Origin: Frigidibacter mobilis
GTDB taxonomy: Bacteria; Pseudomonadota; Alphaproteobacteria; Rhodobacterales; Rhodobacteraceae
DNA length: 64,000 bases
Assembly: GCF_001620265.1 (NCBI RefSeq)
Contig: NZ_CP012661.1
Location: 186,001 to 250,000, forward strand
Direction of reading: 5' to 3'
Positions 24,961 through 34,456 of this stretch are shown in pieces; positions within the stretch are counted from its first letter, which is position 1, and each line of letters begins with the position of its first letter. Below the pieces are notes generated by a model, which saw only the letters and a list, made by a program, of their open reading frames with translations, searched no databases and was not told where the DNA came from. The position numbers and the translations under genes are program-made.

Positions 24961-25910
24961 GTGATCCGCCTTGACGCCGTGACCCTGAAACAGCTGCGCG
25001 CGCTGGTCGCCGTGGCCGAAACCGGTTCCCTGACCGCCGCTGCAGCGCAGCTTGGGCTGACGCCTCCGGCAATCCACAGCCAGATCAAGCATCTGGAGAT
25101 CGCCTTCGGTCGCCCCATGCTGCAGCGCGGCACCGAGGGCGGCGGGTTGCCGCTGACGGCTGAGGGGGCCGAGGTGCTGGAGGCGGCACGGCGGATCGAC
25201 GTGGCGCTGTCGCAGGCCGGCGCGCGCATTGACGCACTTGCCGCAGGGCAGGCGGGGCGGGTGACGCTGGGGGTGGTGTCCACCGCCAAGTATTTCGCGC
25301 CGCGGCTGGTGCGGCACCTGACCGAGCTGTGCCCCGGGATCCGCATCGTGCTGAAGGTCGGCAACCGCGAGCAGATCATGGCCGGGCTGGACCGGCAGGC
25401 GCTGGACCTAGGCATCATGGGCCGCCCGCCGCGGATGCCCGCGGTCGAGGCCGCGGTGCTGGGCCCGCATCCCCATGCACTTGTCGCACCGCCCGATCAC
25501 CCGCTGATGGGCGCGGCCGAGCCCGATGTGGCGGCGATCCTGTCACAGGTCTTTCTGGCCCGGGAAGAGGGCTCGGGCACGCGGATCCTGATGTCGCGCT
25601 ATCTCGACCGGCTGGGCGAGGGGCAGGTGGTGGACATGGTCGAGATGGAGTCGAACGAGACCATCAAGCAGGCGGCCATAGCCGGGCTGGGGATAGCCTT
25701 CCTGTCGCTGCATACGGTGATGGACGAATTGCAGGCGGGGCGGCTGGCGCTGCTGCCCGCGCCAGGCCTGCCGATCGAGAGGCAGTGGTTTCTGGTGCAT
25801 CCCGCCGCGGTGCCGCTGGGGCCGCCGCCGCCCGGCTGCGGGCCGAGATCTTGCGGATGGAAGGCAGCTTCCTGCCGCGCTGGCCCAGGCCGGGATCGGG
25901 GCCTGAATAA
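24961..25910 (+). CDS. cbbR: LysR-type activator of the Calvin-cycle operon (frameshift near the 3' end)
   Basis: A LysR regulator with an N-terminal HTH (LDAVTLKQLRALVAVAETGSLTAAAAQLGLTPPAIHSQIKHLE) and a periplasmic-binding-like effector domain; such proteins sense Calvin-cycle metabolites. The GTG at 24961 has AGGA upstream and gives the usual N-terminus. The frame breaks at about 25818-25823 (GGGGCC). Downstream, the shifted frame continues with the expected PAAARLRAEILRMEGSFLPRW and stops at 25910. Inserting one base there gives 316 aa, so a sequencing deletion is likely. It diverges from cbbF. Confidence 0.85.
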
Positions 25911-25913
25911 GGG

Positions 25914-26855
25914 TCAGGCCCGCCCCGACAGTTCCGCCTGCACCAGCGCCCGCAGCCGGTTGGCCACGGGCGAGAGCACCCGGCCGCGGGTGGACAGCAG
26001 GAAATACGGCGCCACCCGGATCTGCCGGTCCAGTGCCAGCACGGCAAAGCCCGCGCCCACCGGCTCTTCCATCACCAGTGCCGCGACCTCTTCGGCCATC
26101 GGGGCGATGGCATTGGTCTGCGACAGCAGCGCGATCATCAGCAGCAGCGACGAGGAGTTGACGATATTGCGCGGCAGCGGCCGGCCGTCCTGCCCGAAGG
26201 CATCCTCCATCGCCTGCCGGATCGGGGCGCCGCGTTCCTGCATCACCCATTCATATTGAGCCAGCTCCGGCAGGCTGACCCGCGGCGCGCGCGACAAGGG
26301 GTGGTCGCGGCGCACCAGCAGCGCCACGATCTCGTCCCGCGCGGGCTGCAGGTCGAATTCCTTGCTGTCAAATTCCGGCAGCAGCCGGGCCAGCGCGAAA
26401 TCCAGCTGCCCCGCCGCCAACTCGCGCAGCAACTGCACCGAGGGCGCTACCTCGACCGTGATCTCGACCTCGGGCGAGGTGGCCTTCACCTGCCGGATGG
26501 CCGGCACCAGGTAGCCAAGCGCCGGGCCGGTCACGGCGCCCACCCGCACCAGGCCGCCTCGACCCTCGCGCAGTTCCTCGACCTCACGCGCCATGTCGCG
26601 CATTTCCTGCAGCATGGCGCGGGCGCGGCGGGCCAGCACCTTTCCGATCAGCGTGGGCACCATGCCGCGCGGGCTGCGCAGGAACAGCGGCGCCCGCACG
26701 GTCTTTTCGATCTCGGCCAGCATTCGGGATGCGGCCGGCTGGGTCATCGCCAGTTCTGCCGCGGCAAGTTGCAACTGGCCGTGATCGGCCACTGCCGCGA
26801 TCAGCCGCAGTTGCGCGGTCTTGAGGTTCAGGAAGCTGTCGGTGGACATCTGCAT
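25914..26855 (-). CDS. gbpR: LysR-type regulator of the sugar transporter operon (GbpR-like)
   Basis: 313 aa. The HTH is FLNLKTAQLRLIAAVADHGQLQLAAAELAMTQPAASRMLAEIEKTV; the effector domain covers about 95-300. The sequence and its divergence from a chvE homologue match GbpR of Agrobacterium, which controls chvE in response to sugars. Two in-frame ATGs (26855 and 26849) are possible starts and neither has a clear ribosome site. Its 3' end lies 3 bp from the convergent cbbR end. Confidence 0.8.
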   Translation of the reverse strand: MQMSTDSFLNLKTAQLRLIAAVADHGQLQLAAAELAMTQPAASRMLAEIEKTVRAPLFLRSPRGMVPTLIGKVLARRARAMLQEMRDMAREVEELREGRGGLVRVGAVTGPALGYLVPAIRQVKATSPEVEITVEVAPSVQLLRELAAGQLDFALARLLPEFDSKEFDLQPARDEIVALLVRRDHPLSRAPRVSLPELAQYEWVMQERGAPIRQAMEDAFGQDGRPLPRNIVNSSSLLLMIALLSQTNAIAPMAEEVAALVMEEPVGAGFAVLALDRQIRVAPYFLLSTRGRVLSPVANRLRALVQAELSGRA

Positions 26856-26903
26856 ACCAAGAATGACATGTCTGCCTCCGATAATGTAATTTGAATGGTA
26901 TGT
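26852..26903. promoter_or_regulatory. Inverted repeat between gbpR and chvE
   Basis: GCATACCA (26852-26859) and TGGTATGT (26896-26903) are inverted arms, matching at seven of eight positions, in the AT-richer gap between the divergent regulator and chvE. One arm overlaps the regulator's own start, which suggests autorepression. Assignment to GbpR rests on position. Confidence 0.45.
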
Positions 26904-27000
26904 ATAGCGGTCCTAGAAGCAAACGCAGGGTCCGAGTCGACCCGCTGGTGGAACGGGCGCCGCGCCGGGGAGGCTGCCGCGCCCGAACAGGGAGAGAGCT

Positions 27001-28065
27001 ATGAAAGTCACGCTTTTTGCGGCCGCGCTTGCCGTGGGTGTATCGTCGTTTGCGATGTCCGCTGCCGCGCAGGACAAGGGCATGGTCGGGATCGCCATGC
27101 CGACCAAGTCGTCGGCGCGCTGGATCGACGACGGCAACAACATGGTGCGTCAGTTCGAGGCCGCAGGCTACCAGACAGATCTGCAATACGCCGAGGATGA
27201 CATTCCGAACCAGCTCGCCCAGATCGAGAACATGATCACAAAGGGCGTGAACGTTCTGGTCATCGCCGCCATCGACGGCACCACGCTGTCGAACGCGCTG
27301 GAAAATGCCGCCGCGTCGGACATCAAGGTCGTGGCCTATGACCGTTTGATCCGCGACAGCGGCAATGTCGACTATTACGCCACCTTCGACAACTTCAAGG
27401 TCGGCGTGCTGCAGGCGACCAGCCTTGTCGAAGGGATGAAATCGCGCTTCCCCGACACGGCACCGCTGAATGTCGAGCTGTTCGGCGGCTCGCCCGACGA
27501 CAACAACGCCTACTTCTTCTACAACGGCGCGATGTCGGTTCTGCAGCCGATGATCGACGCCGGCGATATCGTCATCGGTTCCGGCCAGACCGGGATGGAA
27601 ACCGTCGGTACGCTGCGCTGGGATGGCGCGGTTGCGCAGGCGCGGATGGATAACCTGCTGTCGGCCCACTACACCGACAAGGAAGTCCACGGCGTGCTGT
27701 CGCCCTATGACGGACTGTCGATCGGGATCCTGTCCTCGCTCAAAGGCGTCGGCTACGGGTCTGGCGACCTGCCGATGCCGATTGTCAGCGGCCAGGATGC
27801 TGAAGTGCAGTCGGTCAAGTCGATGATCGCAGGCGAGCAGTATTCGTCGATCTTCAAGGACACCCGCGAACTTGCGCGTGTAACCGTGGGCATGGTCGAT
27901 GCGCTGCTGCAGGGCACCGAGCCCGAGATCAACGACACCACGACCTATGACAATGGCGTCAAGGTGGTGCCGTCCTACCTGCTGGAGCCGCTGCCGGTGG
28001 ATGCCAGCAACTACCAGGCCGTGCTGATCGACTCGGGCTATTACACCGAAGATCAGCTGAAGTGA
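27001..28065 (+). CDS. chvE: Periplasmic multiple-sugar-binding protein
   Basis: 354 aa, with a cleavable signal peptide ([24 protein letters not shown]) and a mature type I periplasmic fold: [40 protein letters not shown] and [26 protein letters not shown]. ChvE binds galactose, arabinose, glucose and related aldoses for import by GguAB. It is the first gene of an operon running to 38348. A GC hairpin follows (28093-28112), as is common after highly expressed binding proteins. Confidence 0.92.
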   Translation: MKVTLFAAALAVGVSSFAMSAAAQDKGMVGIAMPTKSSARWIDDGNNMVRQFEAAGYQTDLQYAEDDIPNQLAQIENMITKGVNVLVIAAIDGTTLSNALENAAASDIKVVAYDRLIRDSGNVDYYATFDNFKVGVLQATSLVEGMKSRFPDTAPLNVELFGGSPDDNNAYFFYNGAMSVLQPMIDAGDIVIGSGQTGMETVGTLRWDGAVAQARMDNLLSAHYTDKEVHGVLSPYDGLSIGILSSLKGVGYGSGDLPMPIVSGQDAEVQSVKSMIAGEQYSSIFKDTRELARVTVGMVDALLQGTEPEINDTTTYDNGVKVVPSYLLEPLPVDASNYQAVLIDSGYYTEDQLK

Positions 28066-28092
28066 TCTGAGGCGCGACAGCCCGCAGCCGCT

Positions 28093-28112
28093 CCGCCGGG
28101 TTTGCCCGGCGG
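28093..28112 (+). terminator. Hairpin between chvE and gguA
   Basis: CCGCCGGG and CCCGGCGG form a perfect 8-bp stem around a TTTG loop in the 123-bp gap. It lacks a U-tract. It probably raises binding-protein message over transporter message by partial termination or 3'-end protection. Confidence 0.55.
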
Positions 28113-28188
28113 GGTGCCCTGTATCGGCAGGCAGCGCCCGCTCGGGCCGCTGCTGCCAAGCAGACTTTGCCAGCCAGCAAGGACCAAC

Positions 28189-29709
28189 ATGACCCCGATC
28201 CTCGAGATGCGCGGCATCACCAAGACCTTCCCCGGTGTGAAGGCCCTCGACAACGTCAACCTGACCGTCCTGCCCGGCGAGATCCATGCGATCTGCGGCG
28301 AGAACGGCGCCGGAAAATCCACCCTGATGAAGGTGCTGTCGGGTGTCTATCCGCATGGCAGCTACGAGGGCGAGATCTTGTATGAGGGCGAGGCGATGGC
28401 CTTTCGTGGCATCGCCGAAAGCGAAGCCCGCGGCATCATCATCATCCACCAGGAGCTGGCGCTGGTGCCGCTGCTGTCGATTGCCGAGAATATCTTTCTG
28501 GGCAACGAGAATGCCAGCCGCGGCGTCATCAACTGGCCTGAAACCTATACCCGTACCACGGCCCTGCTGAAGAAGGTGGGCCTCTCCGAGGCGCCGACCA
28601 CTCCGGTGGACAAGCTGGGCGTGGGCAAGCAGCAGCTGGTGGAAATCGCCAAGGCGCTGTCCAAGGAGGTGCGGCTGCTGATCCTCGACGAGCCGACCGC
28701 CAGCCTGCAGGAGAATGACAGCCAGAAGCTGCTGGACCTGTTGATCGAGTTCCGCGCGCAGGGCATCGCCTGCATCCTGATCTCGCACAAGCTGAACGAA
28801 ATCCGCAAGGTCGCCGACCGGGTGACGGTGATCCGCGACGGCGCGACCGTCTCCACGATGGATTGCAAGGCGGAAGAGATTTCCGAGGCGCGGATCATCC
28901 GCGACATGGTCGGCCGCGACATGGCCAGCCGCTACCCCGCCCGCGATGTCGCCATCGGCGAGGTGCTGATGGAGGTCGAAGGCTGGAACGTCTGGCACCC
29001 CGAACATGCCGAACGCCAGATGATCCGCGACGTGTCGCTGAACGTGCGCGCCGGCGAGGTGGTGGGCATTGCCGGGCTGATGGGCTCGGGCCGCACCGAA
29101 CTGGCGATGAGCATCTTCGGCAAGAGCTATGGGCGCAACATCTCGGGTCAGGTCCGCCTGCGCGGCCAGCCGGTCGATACCTCGACCGTGCCTGCCGCCA
29201 TTGCCGCCGGGCTGGCCTATGTGACCGAGGACCGCAAGGGCCTGGGCCTGGTGCTGCCCGAGACGATCCTGCGCAACACCACGCTGTCGGCGCTGCCCAA
29301 GGTCTCCAGCTATGGCGTGGTGGACCCGGGCGCCGAACGCAAGGTGGCCGAGGACTATCGCACCGCGTTGAAGATCCGCACGCCTGGCGTGTTCCAGAAG
29401 GTGATGAACCTGTCGGGCGGCAACCAGCAGAAGGTGGTGCTGTCGAAATGGCTGTTCACCGACCCCGCCGTGCTGATCCTGGACGAGCCGACCCGCGGCA
29501 TCGACGTGGGCGCGAAGTTTGAAATCTACGGAATCATCAACGATCTGGCCGCACAGGGCCGCGGGGTCATCGTGATCTCGTCGGAGATGCCCGAGCTTCT
29601 GGGCATGTGCGACCGCATCTACGTCATGAATGAAGGCGCCTTCGTGGGCGAGCTCGCCGCAAGCGAGGCGAGCCAGGAAAAGATCATGTCGATGATCGTG
29701 AAGGGCTGA
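28189..29709 (+). CDS. gguA: Sugar ABC transporter, double ATP-binding protein
   Basis: 506 aa with two ATPase modules, as in MglA/XylG-type proteins. The first has Walker [11 protein letters not shown], signature [13 protein letters not shown] and Walker [12 protein letters not shown]. The second has the degenerate P-loop GLMGSGRTE, signature [15 protein letters not shown] and [12 protein letters not shown]. The ATG at 28189 has AAGGA upstream; the longer open frame would start inside the hairpin region. It powers uptake of sugars captured by ChvE and lies 15 bp before gguB. Confidence 0.92.
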   Translation: MTPILEMRGITKTFPGVKALDNVNLTVLPGEIHAICGENGAGKSTLMKVLSGVYPHGSYEGEILYEGEAMAFRGIAESEARGIIIIHQELALVPLLSIAENIFLGNENASRGVINWPETYTRTTALLKKVGLSEAPTTPVDKLGVGKQQLVEIAKALSKEVRLLILDEPTASLQENDSQKLLDLLIEFRAQGIACILISHKLNEIRKVADRVTVIRDGATVSTMDCKAEEISEARIIRDMVGRDMASRYPARDVAIGEVLMEVEGWNVWHPEHAERQMIRDVSLNVRAGEVVGIAGLMGSGRTELAMSIFGKSYGRNISGQVRLRGQPVDTSTVPAAIAAGLAYVTEDRKGLGLVLPETILRNTTLSALPKVSSYGVVDPGAERKVAEDYRTALKIRTPGVFQKVMNLSGGNQQKVVLSKWLFTDPAVLILDEPTRGIDVGAKFEIYGIINDLAAQGRGVIVISSEMPELLGMCDRIYVMNEGAFVGELAASEASQEKIMSMIVKG

Positions 29710-29724
29710 GGGAGGAACGAGACT

Positions 29725-30915
29725 ATGGCACAGACCGGAACCGGGGCCGCGCGGCCCTCGCTGGGGCATTACCTCAAGAACCACCTGCGTGAATATGGCA
29801 TCCTGATCGCGCTGGTGGCGATCATGCTGTTCTTCCAGGTGATGACCGACGGCACGCTGATGAAGCCGGTCAACCTGACCAACCTGTTCTTGCAGAACAG
29901 CTACATCATCATCATGGCGCTTGGCATGCTGCTGGTCATCGTCGGCGGGCATATCGACCTGTCGGTGGGTTCGGTCGCGGGCTTTGTCGGCGCGCTGGCG
30001 GCGGTGATGCTGGTGCATTGGGGCTGGCCCACCTTGGCCGTGATCGTGGCCTGCCTGATTGTCGGCACGGTGATTGGCGCGGCGCAGGGGTACTGGATCG
30101 CCTATTGGCGCATCCCGTCCTTCATCGTCACGCTGGCGGGGATGCTGGTGTTCCGCGGGCTGACGCTGTGGCTGCTCAACGGCCAGTCGGTCGGACCCTT
30201 CCCCAAGGCCTTCCAGTTGCTCTCCACCGGCTTTGTCCCCGACATCTTCGGCCCGGAAAAACCCAACATCACCGCCTTCGTGCTGGGGCTGGCCGCGGCC
30301 ACGGCCATCGTGGTCTTTGCCTTCCGCGCCCGTGCCCGGCAGCAGCGCTACGGGATCGAGGACGAGCCTTTCATCGCCTTTGCGGTGCGCAACGGTATCA
30401 TCGCGCTGGCGCTTGCCTATATCTCGTGGCTGCTGGCAACCTACCGGGGCCTGCCGAACGTGCTCATCACGATGGCGGTGCTGGTCTCGGCCTATACGTT
30501 CCTGACCACCTCGACCACGCTTGGCCGGCGCATCTACGCCATCGGTGGCAACGAGAAGGCCGCCAAGCTGTCGGGGATCCGCACCGAATGGCTGACCTTC
30601 CTGAGCTTCTGCAACATGGGCCTGCTGGCGGCGCTGGCCGGGCTGATCTTTGCGGCACGTCTCAACACCGCCACGCCCAAGGCCGGCGTCTCGTTCGAGC
30701 TTGACGTGATCGCTGCCGTGTTCATCGGCGGCGCCTCGATGTCGGGCGGGTCGGGCAAGATCGTCGGCGCGGTGATCGGCGCCTTCATCATGGGGGTGAT
30801 GAACAACGGCATGTCGATCCTGGGGGTCGGCATCGACTATCAGCAGGTCATCAAGGGGCTGGTGCTGCTCGCCGCGGTGATCTTCGACGTCTACAACAAA
30901 TCCAAGCAGGGCTGA
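29725..30915 (+). CDS. gguB: Sugar ABC transporter permease
   Basis: 396 aa, with about ten hydrophobic segments and the family stretch GGHIDLSVGSVAGFVGA that contacts the ATPase in this permease class. The insert between two membrane segments (FRARARQQRYGIEDEPF) is typical of XylH/GguB. It forms the channel with GguA. Four bases separate it from gguC. Confidence 0.92.
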   Translation: MAQTGTGAARPSLGHYLKNHLREYGILIALVAIMLFFQVMTDGTLMKPVNLTNLFLQNSYIIIMALGMLLVIVGGHIDLSVGSVAGFVGALAAVMLVHWGWPTLAVIVACLIVGTVIGAAQGYWIAYWRIPSFIVTLAGMLVFRGLTLWLLNGQSVGPFPKAFQLLSTGFVPDIFGPEKPNITAFVLGLAAATAIVVFAFRARARQQRYGIEDEPFIAFAVRNGIIALALAYISWLLATYRGLPNVLITMAVLVSAYTFLTTSTTLGRRIYAIGGNEKAAKLSGIRTEWLTFLSFCNMGLLAALAGLIFAARLNTATPKAGVSFELDVIAAVFIGGASMSGGSGKIVGAVIGAFIMGVMNNGMSILGVGIDYQQVIKGLVLLAAVIFDVYNKSKQG

Positions 30916-30918
30916 CCG

Positions 30919-31902
30919 ATGCATCTTTCACAACTGATCGGCGGGGGTGTGATCCTCCGCGAGGGTGAGATCGCCCGGCTGCTGCCCGGTGCGGCATCCG
31001 TCTACGACCTGGCCAGCGCCGCCATCGGCGAGGCTCGCCCGCTGGCCGCTGTGCTGGCTGCGGCGGGGCAGGGCGAGGCGGTGGACCTGGCCGCGCTCGC
31101 CGCCACCGGCAAGCTGGACCTGCCGATGCGCCACCCCGAACCCGCGCGCATGTACCTGACCGGCACCGGCCTGACGCATACCGGCTCGGCCTCGGCCCGC
31201 GATGCGATGCACGCGGCGGCCACCGGCGGCCCGGCCCCGGTGACCGACAGCATGAAGATGTTCCGCATGGGGCTGGAGGGCGGCAAGCCTGCCCTTGGCG
31301 AGATCGGCGTGCAGCCCGAATGGTTCTACAAGGGCCCGGGCACCGAGGCGGTGGCCCCCGGCCAGCCGCTCACCTCGCCCGGTTTCGCGCTGGATGGCGG
31401 GGAAGAGCCCGAGATCGCCGGCTTCTACGTGATCGGCCCGGACGGCACGCCCCACCGCGTCGGCTTCTCGCTGGCCAACGAGTTCTCCGACCATGTGACC
31501 GAACGGATCAACTACCTGTTCCTGGCGCATTCCAAGCTGCGCCCCGCCGCCTTCGGGCCGGAACTGCTGCTCGGCGCGCTGCCCGACGACATCCGCGGCA
31601 CCAGCCGCATCCTGCGCGGCGGCACGACAGTTTGGGAAAAGCCGTTCCTGTCGGGCGAGGCGAACATGAGCCACACCATCGCCAACCTGGAACACCACCA
31701 CTTCAAATACGCCTGCTTCCGCCGCCCCGGCGATCTGCATGTGCACATGTTCGGCACCGCCACCCTGTCCTTCGCCGACGGCTTCACCACCGAAGCTGGC
31801 GACGTGTTTGAAATCTCGGCCGCCGCGTTCGGCCTGCCGCTGGCGAACCCGCTGGCCGCAGAGCCGGCCGAGGCAGGTCCCGTGACCGTGAGGATGCTAT
31901 GA
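30919..31902 (+). CDS. gguC: GguC protein, FAH-superfamily (probable 2-keto-3-deoxy-pentonate dehydratase)
   Basis: 327 aa, related to the fumarylacetoacetate-hydrolase fold. Conserved segments: MYLTGTGLTHTGSASARDAMH, EIGVQPEWFYKGPGTEAVAPGQ, EEPEIAGFYVIGPDGTPHRVGFSLANEFSDH and HIFxG-like HVHMFGTATLSF. The name follows Agrobacterium gguC, long uncharacterised. Related FAH-fold enzymes (XylX type) dehydrate 2-keto-3-deoxy-pentonates to 2-oxoglutarate semialdehyde, the one step this operon otherwise lacks, so I infer that role. The stop overlaps the next start (ATGA). Confidence 0.8.
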   Translation: MHLSQLIGGGVILREGEIARLLPGAASVYDLASAAIGEARPLAAVLAAAGQGEAVDLAALAATGKLDLPMRHPEPARMYLTGTGLTHTGSASARDAMHAAATGGPAPVTDSMKMFRMGLEGGKPALGEIGVQPEWFYKGPGTEAVAPGQPLTSPGFALDGGEEPEIAGFYVIGPDGTPHRVGFSLANEFSDHVTERINYLFLAHSKLRPAAFGPELLLGALPDDIRGTSRILRGGTTVWEKPFLSGEANMSHTIANLEHHHFKYACFRRPGDLHVHMFGTATLSFADGFTTEAGDVFEISAAAFGLPLANPLAAEPAEAGPVTVRML

Positions 31903-32663
31903 CAGAGATCGCAAGCTATCCGGGCCTGGCCGGCCGCACCGTGCTGATCTCGGGCGGGGCCAGCGGCATCGGCGCGGCGCTGACCACGGCCTTTGCCCGG
32001 CAGGGCGCCATCACCTGCTTTGTCGACATCGCCGTGGCCGAGGGCGAGGCGCTGGCCGAGGCGCTGACCGCCGAGGGCCACCGCGCGCATTTCGCCAATT
32101 GCGACATCACCCGTACCGCGCAGTATCAGGGCGCGATCCGCGCCTTTGCCGAGGCGCATGGCCCGATCACCGCGCTGCTGAACAACGCCGCCAATGACAA
32201 GCGCCACTCGCTCGAAGGGCTGACGGAAGAAGGCTTCGACAGCCATATCGCCGTCAACCTGCGCCACCAGATGTTTGCCGCGCAGGCCGTGGCGCCGATG
32301 ATGCGCGGTGCCGGTGGCGGCTCCATCGTCAACTTCGGCTCGGTCGGCTGGATGATGGCGACGGGTGGCTACCCGGTCTATGCCGCCAGCAAGGCCGCGG
32401 TGCATGGCATGACCCGCGGCCTCGCCCGCGACCTTGGCCGCGACGGGATCCGCGTCAACACGCTCGTCCCCGGCTGGGTGATGACCGACAAGCAGCTGCG
32501 GCTCTGGGTCGATGACGCGGCCAAAGAGCTGATCGCCCGCAGCCAGTGCCTCGCCGGGCCGGTGCTGCCGGAGCATATCGCGCAGATGGCGTTGTTCCTG
32601 GCATCCGATGCCTCGGCCATGTGCTCGGCACAGAACTTCATCGTTGACGGAGGTTGGGTATGA
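31899..32663 (+). CDS. SDR-family sugar 1-dehydrogenase (L-arabinose/D-galactose type)
   Basis: A classical short-chain dehydrogenase, 254 aa: cofactor motif SGGASGIGAA (18-27), NNAAN, catalytic Ser in NFGSVGWM and Tyr-x3-Lys in YPVYAASKAA. It should oxidise the aldose to the aldonolactone, the first step of both the L-arabinose and D-galactose oxidative pathways encoded around it. Coupled by 4-bp overlaps to gguC and the dehydratase. Which sugar it prefers cannot be read from sequence. Confidence 0.82.
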   Translation: MTEIASYPGLAGRTVLISGGASGIGAALTTAFARQGAITCFVDIAVAEGEALAEALTAEGHRAHFANCDITRTAQYQGAIRAFAEAHGPITALLNNAANDKRHSLEGLTEEGFDSHIAVNLRHQMFAAQAVAPMMRGAGGGSIVNFGSVGWMMATGGYPVYAASKAAVHGMTRGLARDLGRDGIRVNTLVPGWVMTDKQLRLWVDDAAKELIARSQCLAGPVLPEHIAQMALFLASDASAMCSAQNFIVDGGWV

Positions 32664-34405
32664 CCAAGTTCACTCCCGCGCCCTGGCCGCGCAAGCTGCG
32701 GTCGCAAGAATGGTTCGGCGGCACCGGGCGCGACCAGATCTATCACCGCGGCTGGATGAAGAACCAGGGCCTGCCCCATGACCTGTTCGACGGGCGCCCG
32801 GTGATCGGCATCCTCAACACCTGGTCGGAACTGACCCCCTGCAACGCGCATCTGCGCGACCTCGCGGAACGGGTGAAGCACGGCATCTACGAGGCGGGCG
32901 GCTTCCCGGTTGAAGTGCCGGTGTTCTCGGCCAGCGAAAGCGGCTTCCGCCCCACCGCGATGATGTTCCGCAACCTCGCGGCAATGGCGGTGGAAGAGGC
33001 GATGCGCGGCCAGCCGATGGATGGCTGCGTGCTGATGGTCGGCTGCGACAAGACCACGCCTTCGCTGCTGATGGCCGCTGCCTCGACCGACCTGCCCTCG
33101 ATCGTCGTCACCGGCGGGCCGATGCTGAACGGCTATTTCCGTGGTGAACGGGTCGGGTCCGGTACCCATCTGTGGAAATTTTCGGAAGCCGTGAAGGCCG
33201 GCGAGATGAGCCAGGCCGATTTCCTCGAGGCCGAGGCCTCGATGAGCCGCAGCCCGGGCTCGTGCAACACGATGGGCACCGCCAGCACGATGGCCAGCAT
33301 GGCCGAGGCGCTTGGCATGGCGCTGTCGGGCAATGCCGCGATCCCCGCCGTGGACAGCCGCCGCCGGGTGATGGCGCAGCTGACCGGGCGGCGCATCGTG
33401 CAGATGGTCAAGGATGACCTGAAGCCTTCGGACATCCTCAAGAAAGAGGCGTTCGAGAACGCGATCCGCACCAATGGCGCCATCGGCGGCTCCACCAACG
33501 CCGTCATCCACCTCCTGGCCATCGCCGGCCGTGTCGGCATCGACCTGACGCTGGACGACTGGGACCGCTGCGGCCGCGACGTGCCGACCATCGTGAACCT
33601 GATGCCGTCAGGCAAATACCTGATGGAAGAATTCTTCTATGCCGGGGGCCTGCCCGTGGTCATCAAGCGGCTGGGAGAGGCGGGCCTGCTGCACAAGGAC
33701 GCGCTCACCGTCAGCGGCGAGACGATGTGGGATCAGGTCAAGGACGTCATCAACCACAACGAGGACGTGATCCTGCCGACCGACAAGGCGCTGACCCAGT
33801 CGGGCGGTGTGGTCGTGGTGCGCGGCAACCTTGCGCCAAAGGGCGCGGTGCTGAAACCCTCGGCGGCGACGGCGGCTCTGCTGACCCATCGCGGCCGCGC
33901 GGTTGTGTTCGAGGATATCGACGACTACAAGGCCCGCATCAATGACGAGGCGCTGGATATCGACGAGACCTGCGTGATGGTGCTGAAGAACTGCGGTCCG
34001 AAGGGCTATCCTGGCATGGCCGAGGTCGGCAACATGGGCCTGCCGCCCAAGGTGCTGCGCAAGGGCATCACCGACATGGTGCGCATCTCCGATGCGCGGA
34101 TGTCGGGCACCGCCTACGGCACCGTGGTGCTGCACACCTCGCCCGAGGCGGCAGCCGGTGGCCCGCTGGCCGTGGTGCAGGATGGCGACATGATCGAGCT
34201 CGACGTGCCGAACCGGCGCCTGCATCTCGATATCTCCGATGCGGAACTGGCCGAGCGGCTGGCGGGTTGGTCCCCGCGCACCGCGCCGCCTGCCAGCGGC
34301 TATGCCTGGCTGCATGATGCCCATGTCGAGGGCGCCGATACCGGGGCCGACCTCGATTTCCTCAAAGGCTGCCGCGGCGCCCCGGTGGGCCGCGACAGTC
34401 ACTAG
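32660..34405 (+). CDS. araC: IlvD/Edd-family aldonate dehydratase (L-arabinonate/D-galactonate)
   Basis: 581 aa. Iron-sulfur cluster cysteines are expected in the segments TPCNAHL, GCDKTTPSLL and GSCNTMGTA; later stretches include NGAIGGSTNAVIHLLA and SDARMSGTAYGTVVLH. This subgroup contains L-arabinonate and other sugar-acid dehydratases rather than branched-chain IlvD. It makes the 2-keto-3-deoxy acid used by either GguC (C5) or DgoK (C6). araC here means the Azospirillum-style dehydratase, not the E. coli regulator. ATG overlaps the SDR stop. Confidence 0.85.
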   Translation: MTKFTPAPWPRKLRSQEWFGGTGRDQIYHRGWMKNQGLPHDLFDGRPVIGILNTWSELTPCNAHLRDLAERVKHGIYEAGGFPVEVPVFSASESGFRPTAMMFRNLAAMAVEEAMRGQPMDGCVLMVGCDKTTPSLLMAAASTDLPSIVVTGGPMLNGYFRGERVGSGTHLWKFSEAVKAGEMSQADFLEAEASMSRSPGSCNTMGTASTMASMAEALGMALSGNAAIPAVDSRRRVMAQLTGRRIVQMVKDDLKPSDILKKEAFENAIRTNGAIGGSTNAVIHLLAIAGRVGIDLTLDDWDRCGRDVPTIVNLMPSGKYLMEEFFYAGGLPVVIKRLGEAGLLHKDALTVSGETMWDQVKDVINHNEDVILPTDKALTQSGGVVVVRGNLAPKGAVLKPSAATAALLTHRGRAVVFEDIDDYKARINDEALDIDETCVMVLKNCGPKGYPGMAEVGNMGLPPKVLRKGITDMVRISDARMSGTAYGTVVLHTSPEAAAGGPLAVVQDGDMIELDVPNRRLHLDISDAELAERLAGWSPRTAPPASGYAWLHDAHVEGADTGADLDFLKGCRGAPVGRDSH

Positions 34406-34456
34406 ACTGCCGCGCCTCCCCGCGGCAAAATTTCCGAAAACCAAGAAGGATGCCCG

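Noticed and set aside
26584..30924. A minus-strand open frame of 1446 codons
   Set aside because: It runs antisense to gbpR's 5' end, chvE, gguA and gguB, is rich in His, Arg, Gly and Asp in the pattern of GC-rich antisense frames, and has no domain; the plus-strand genes are unmistakable.
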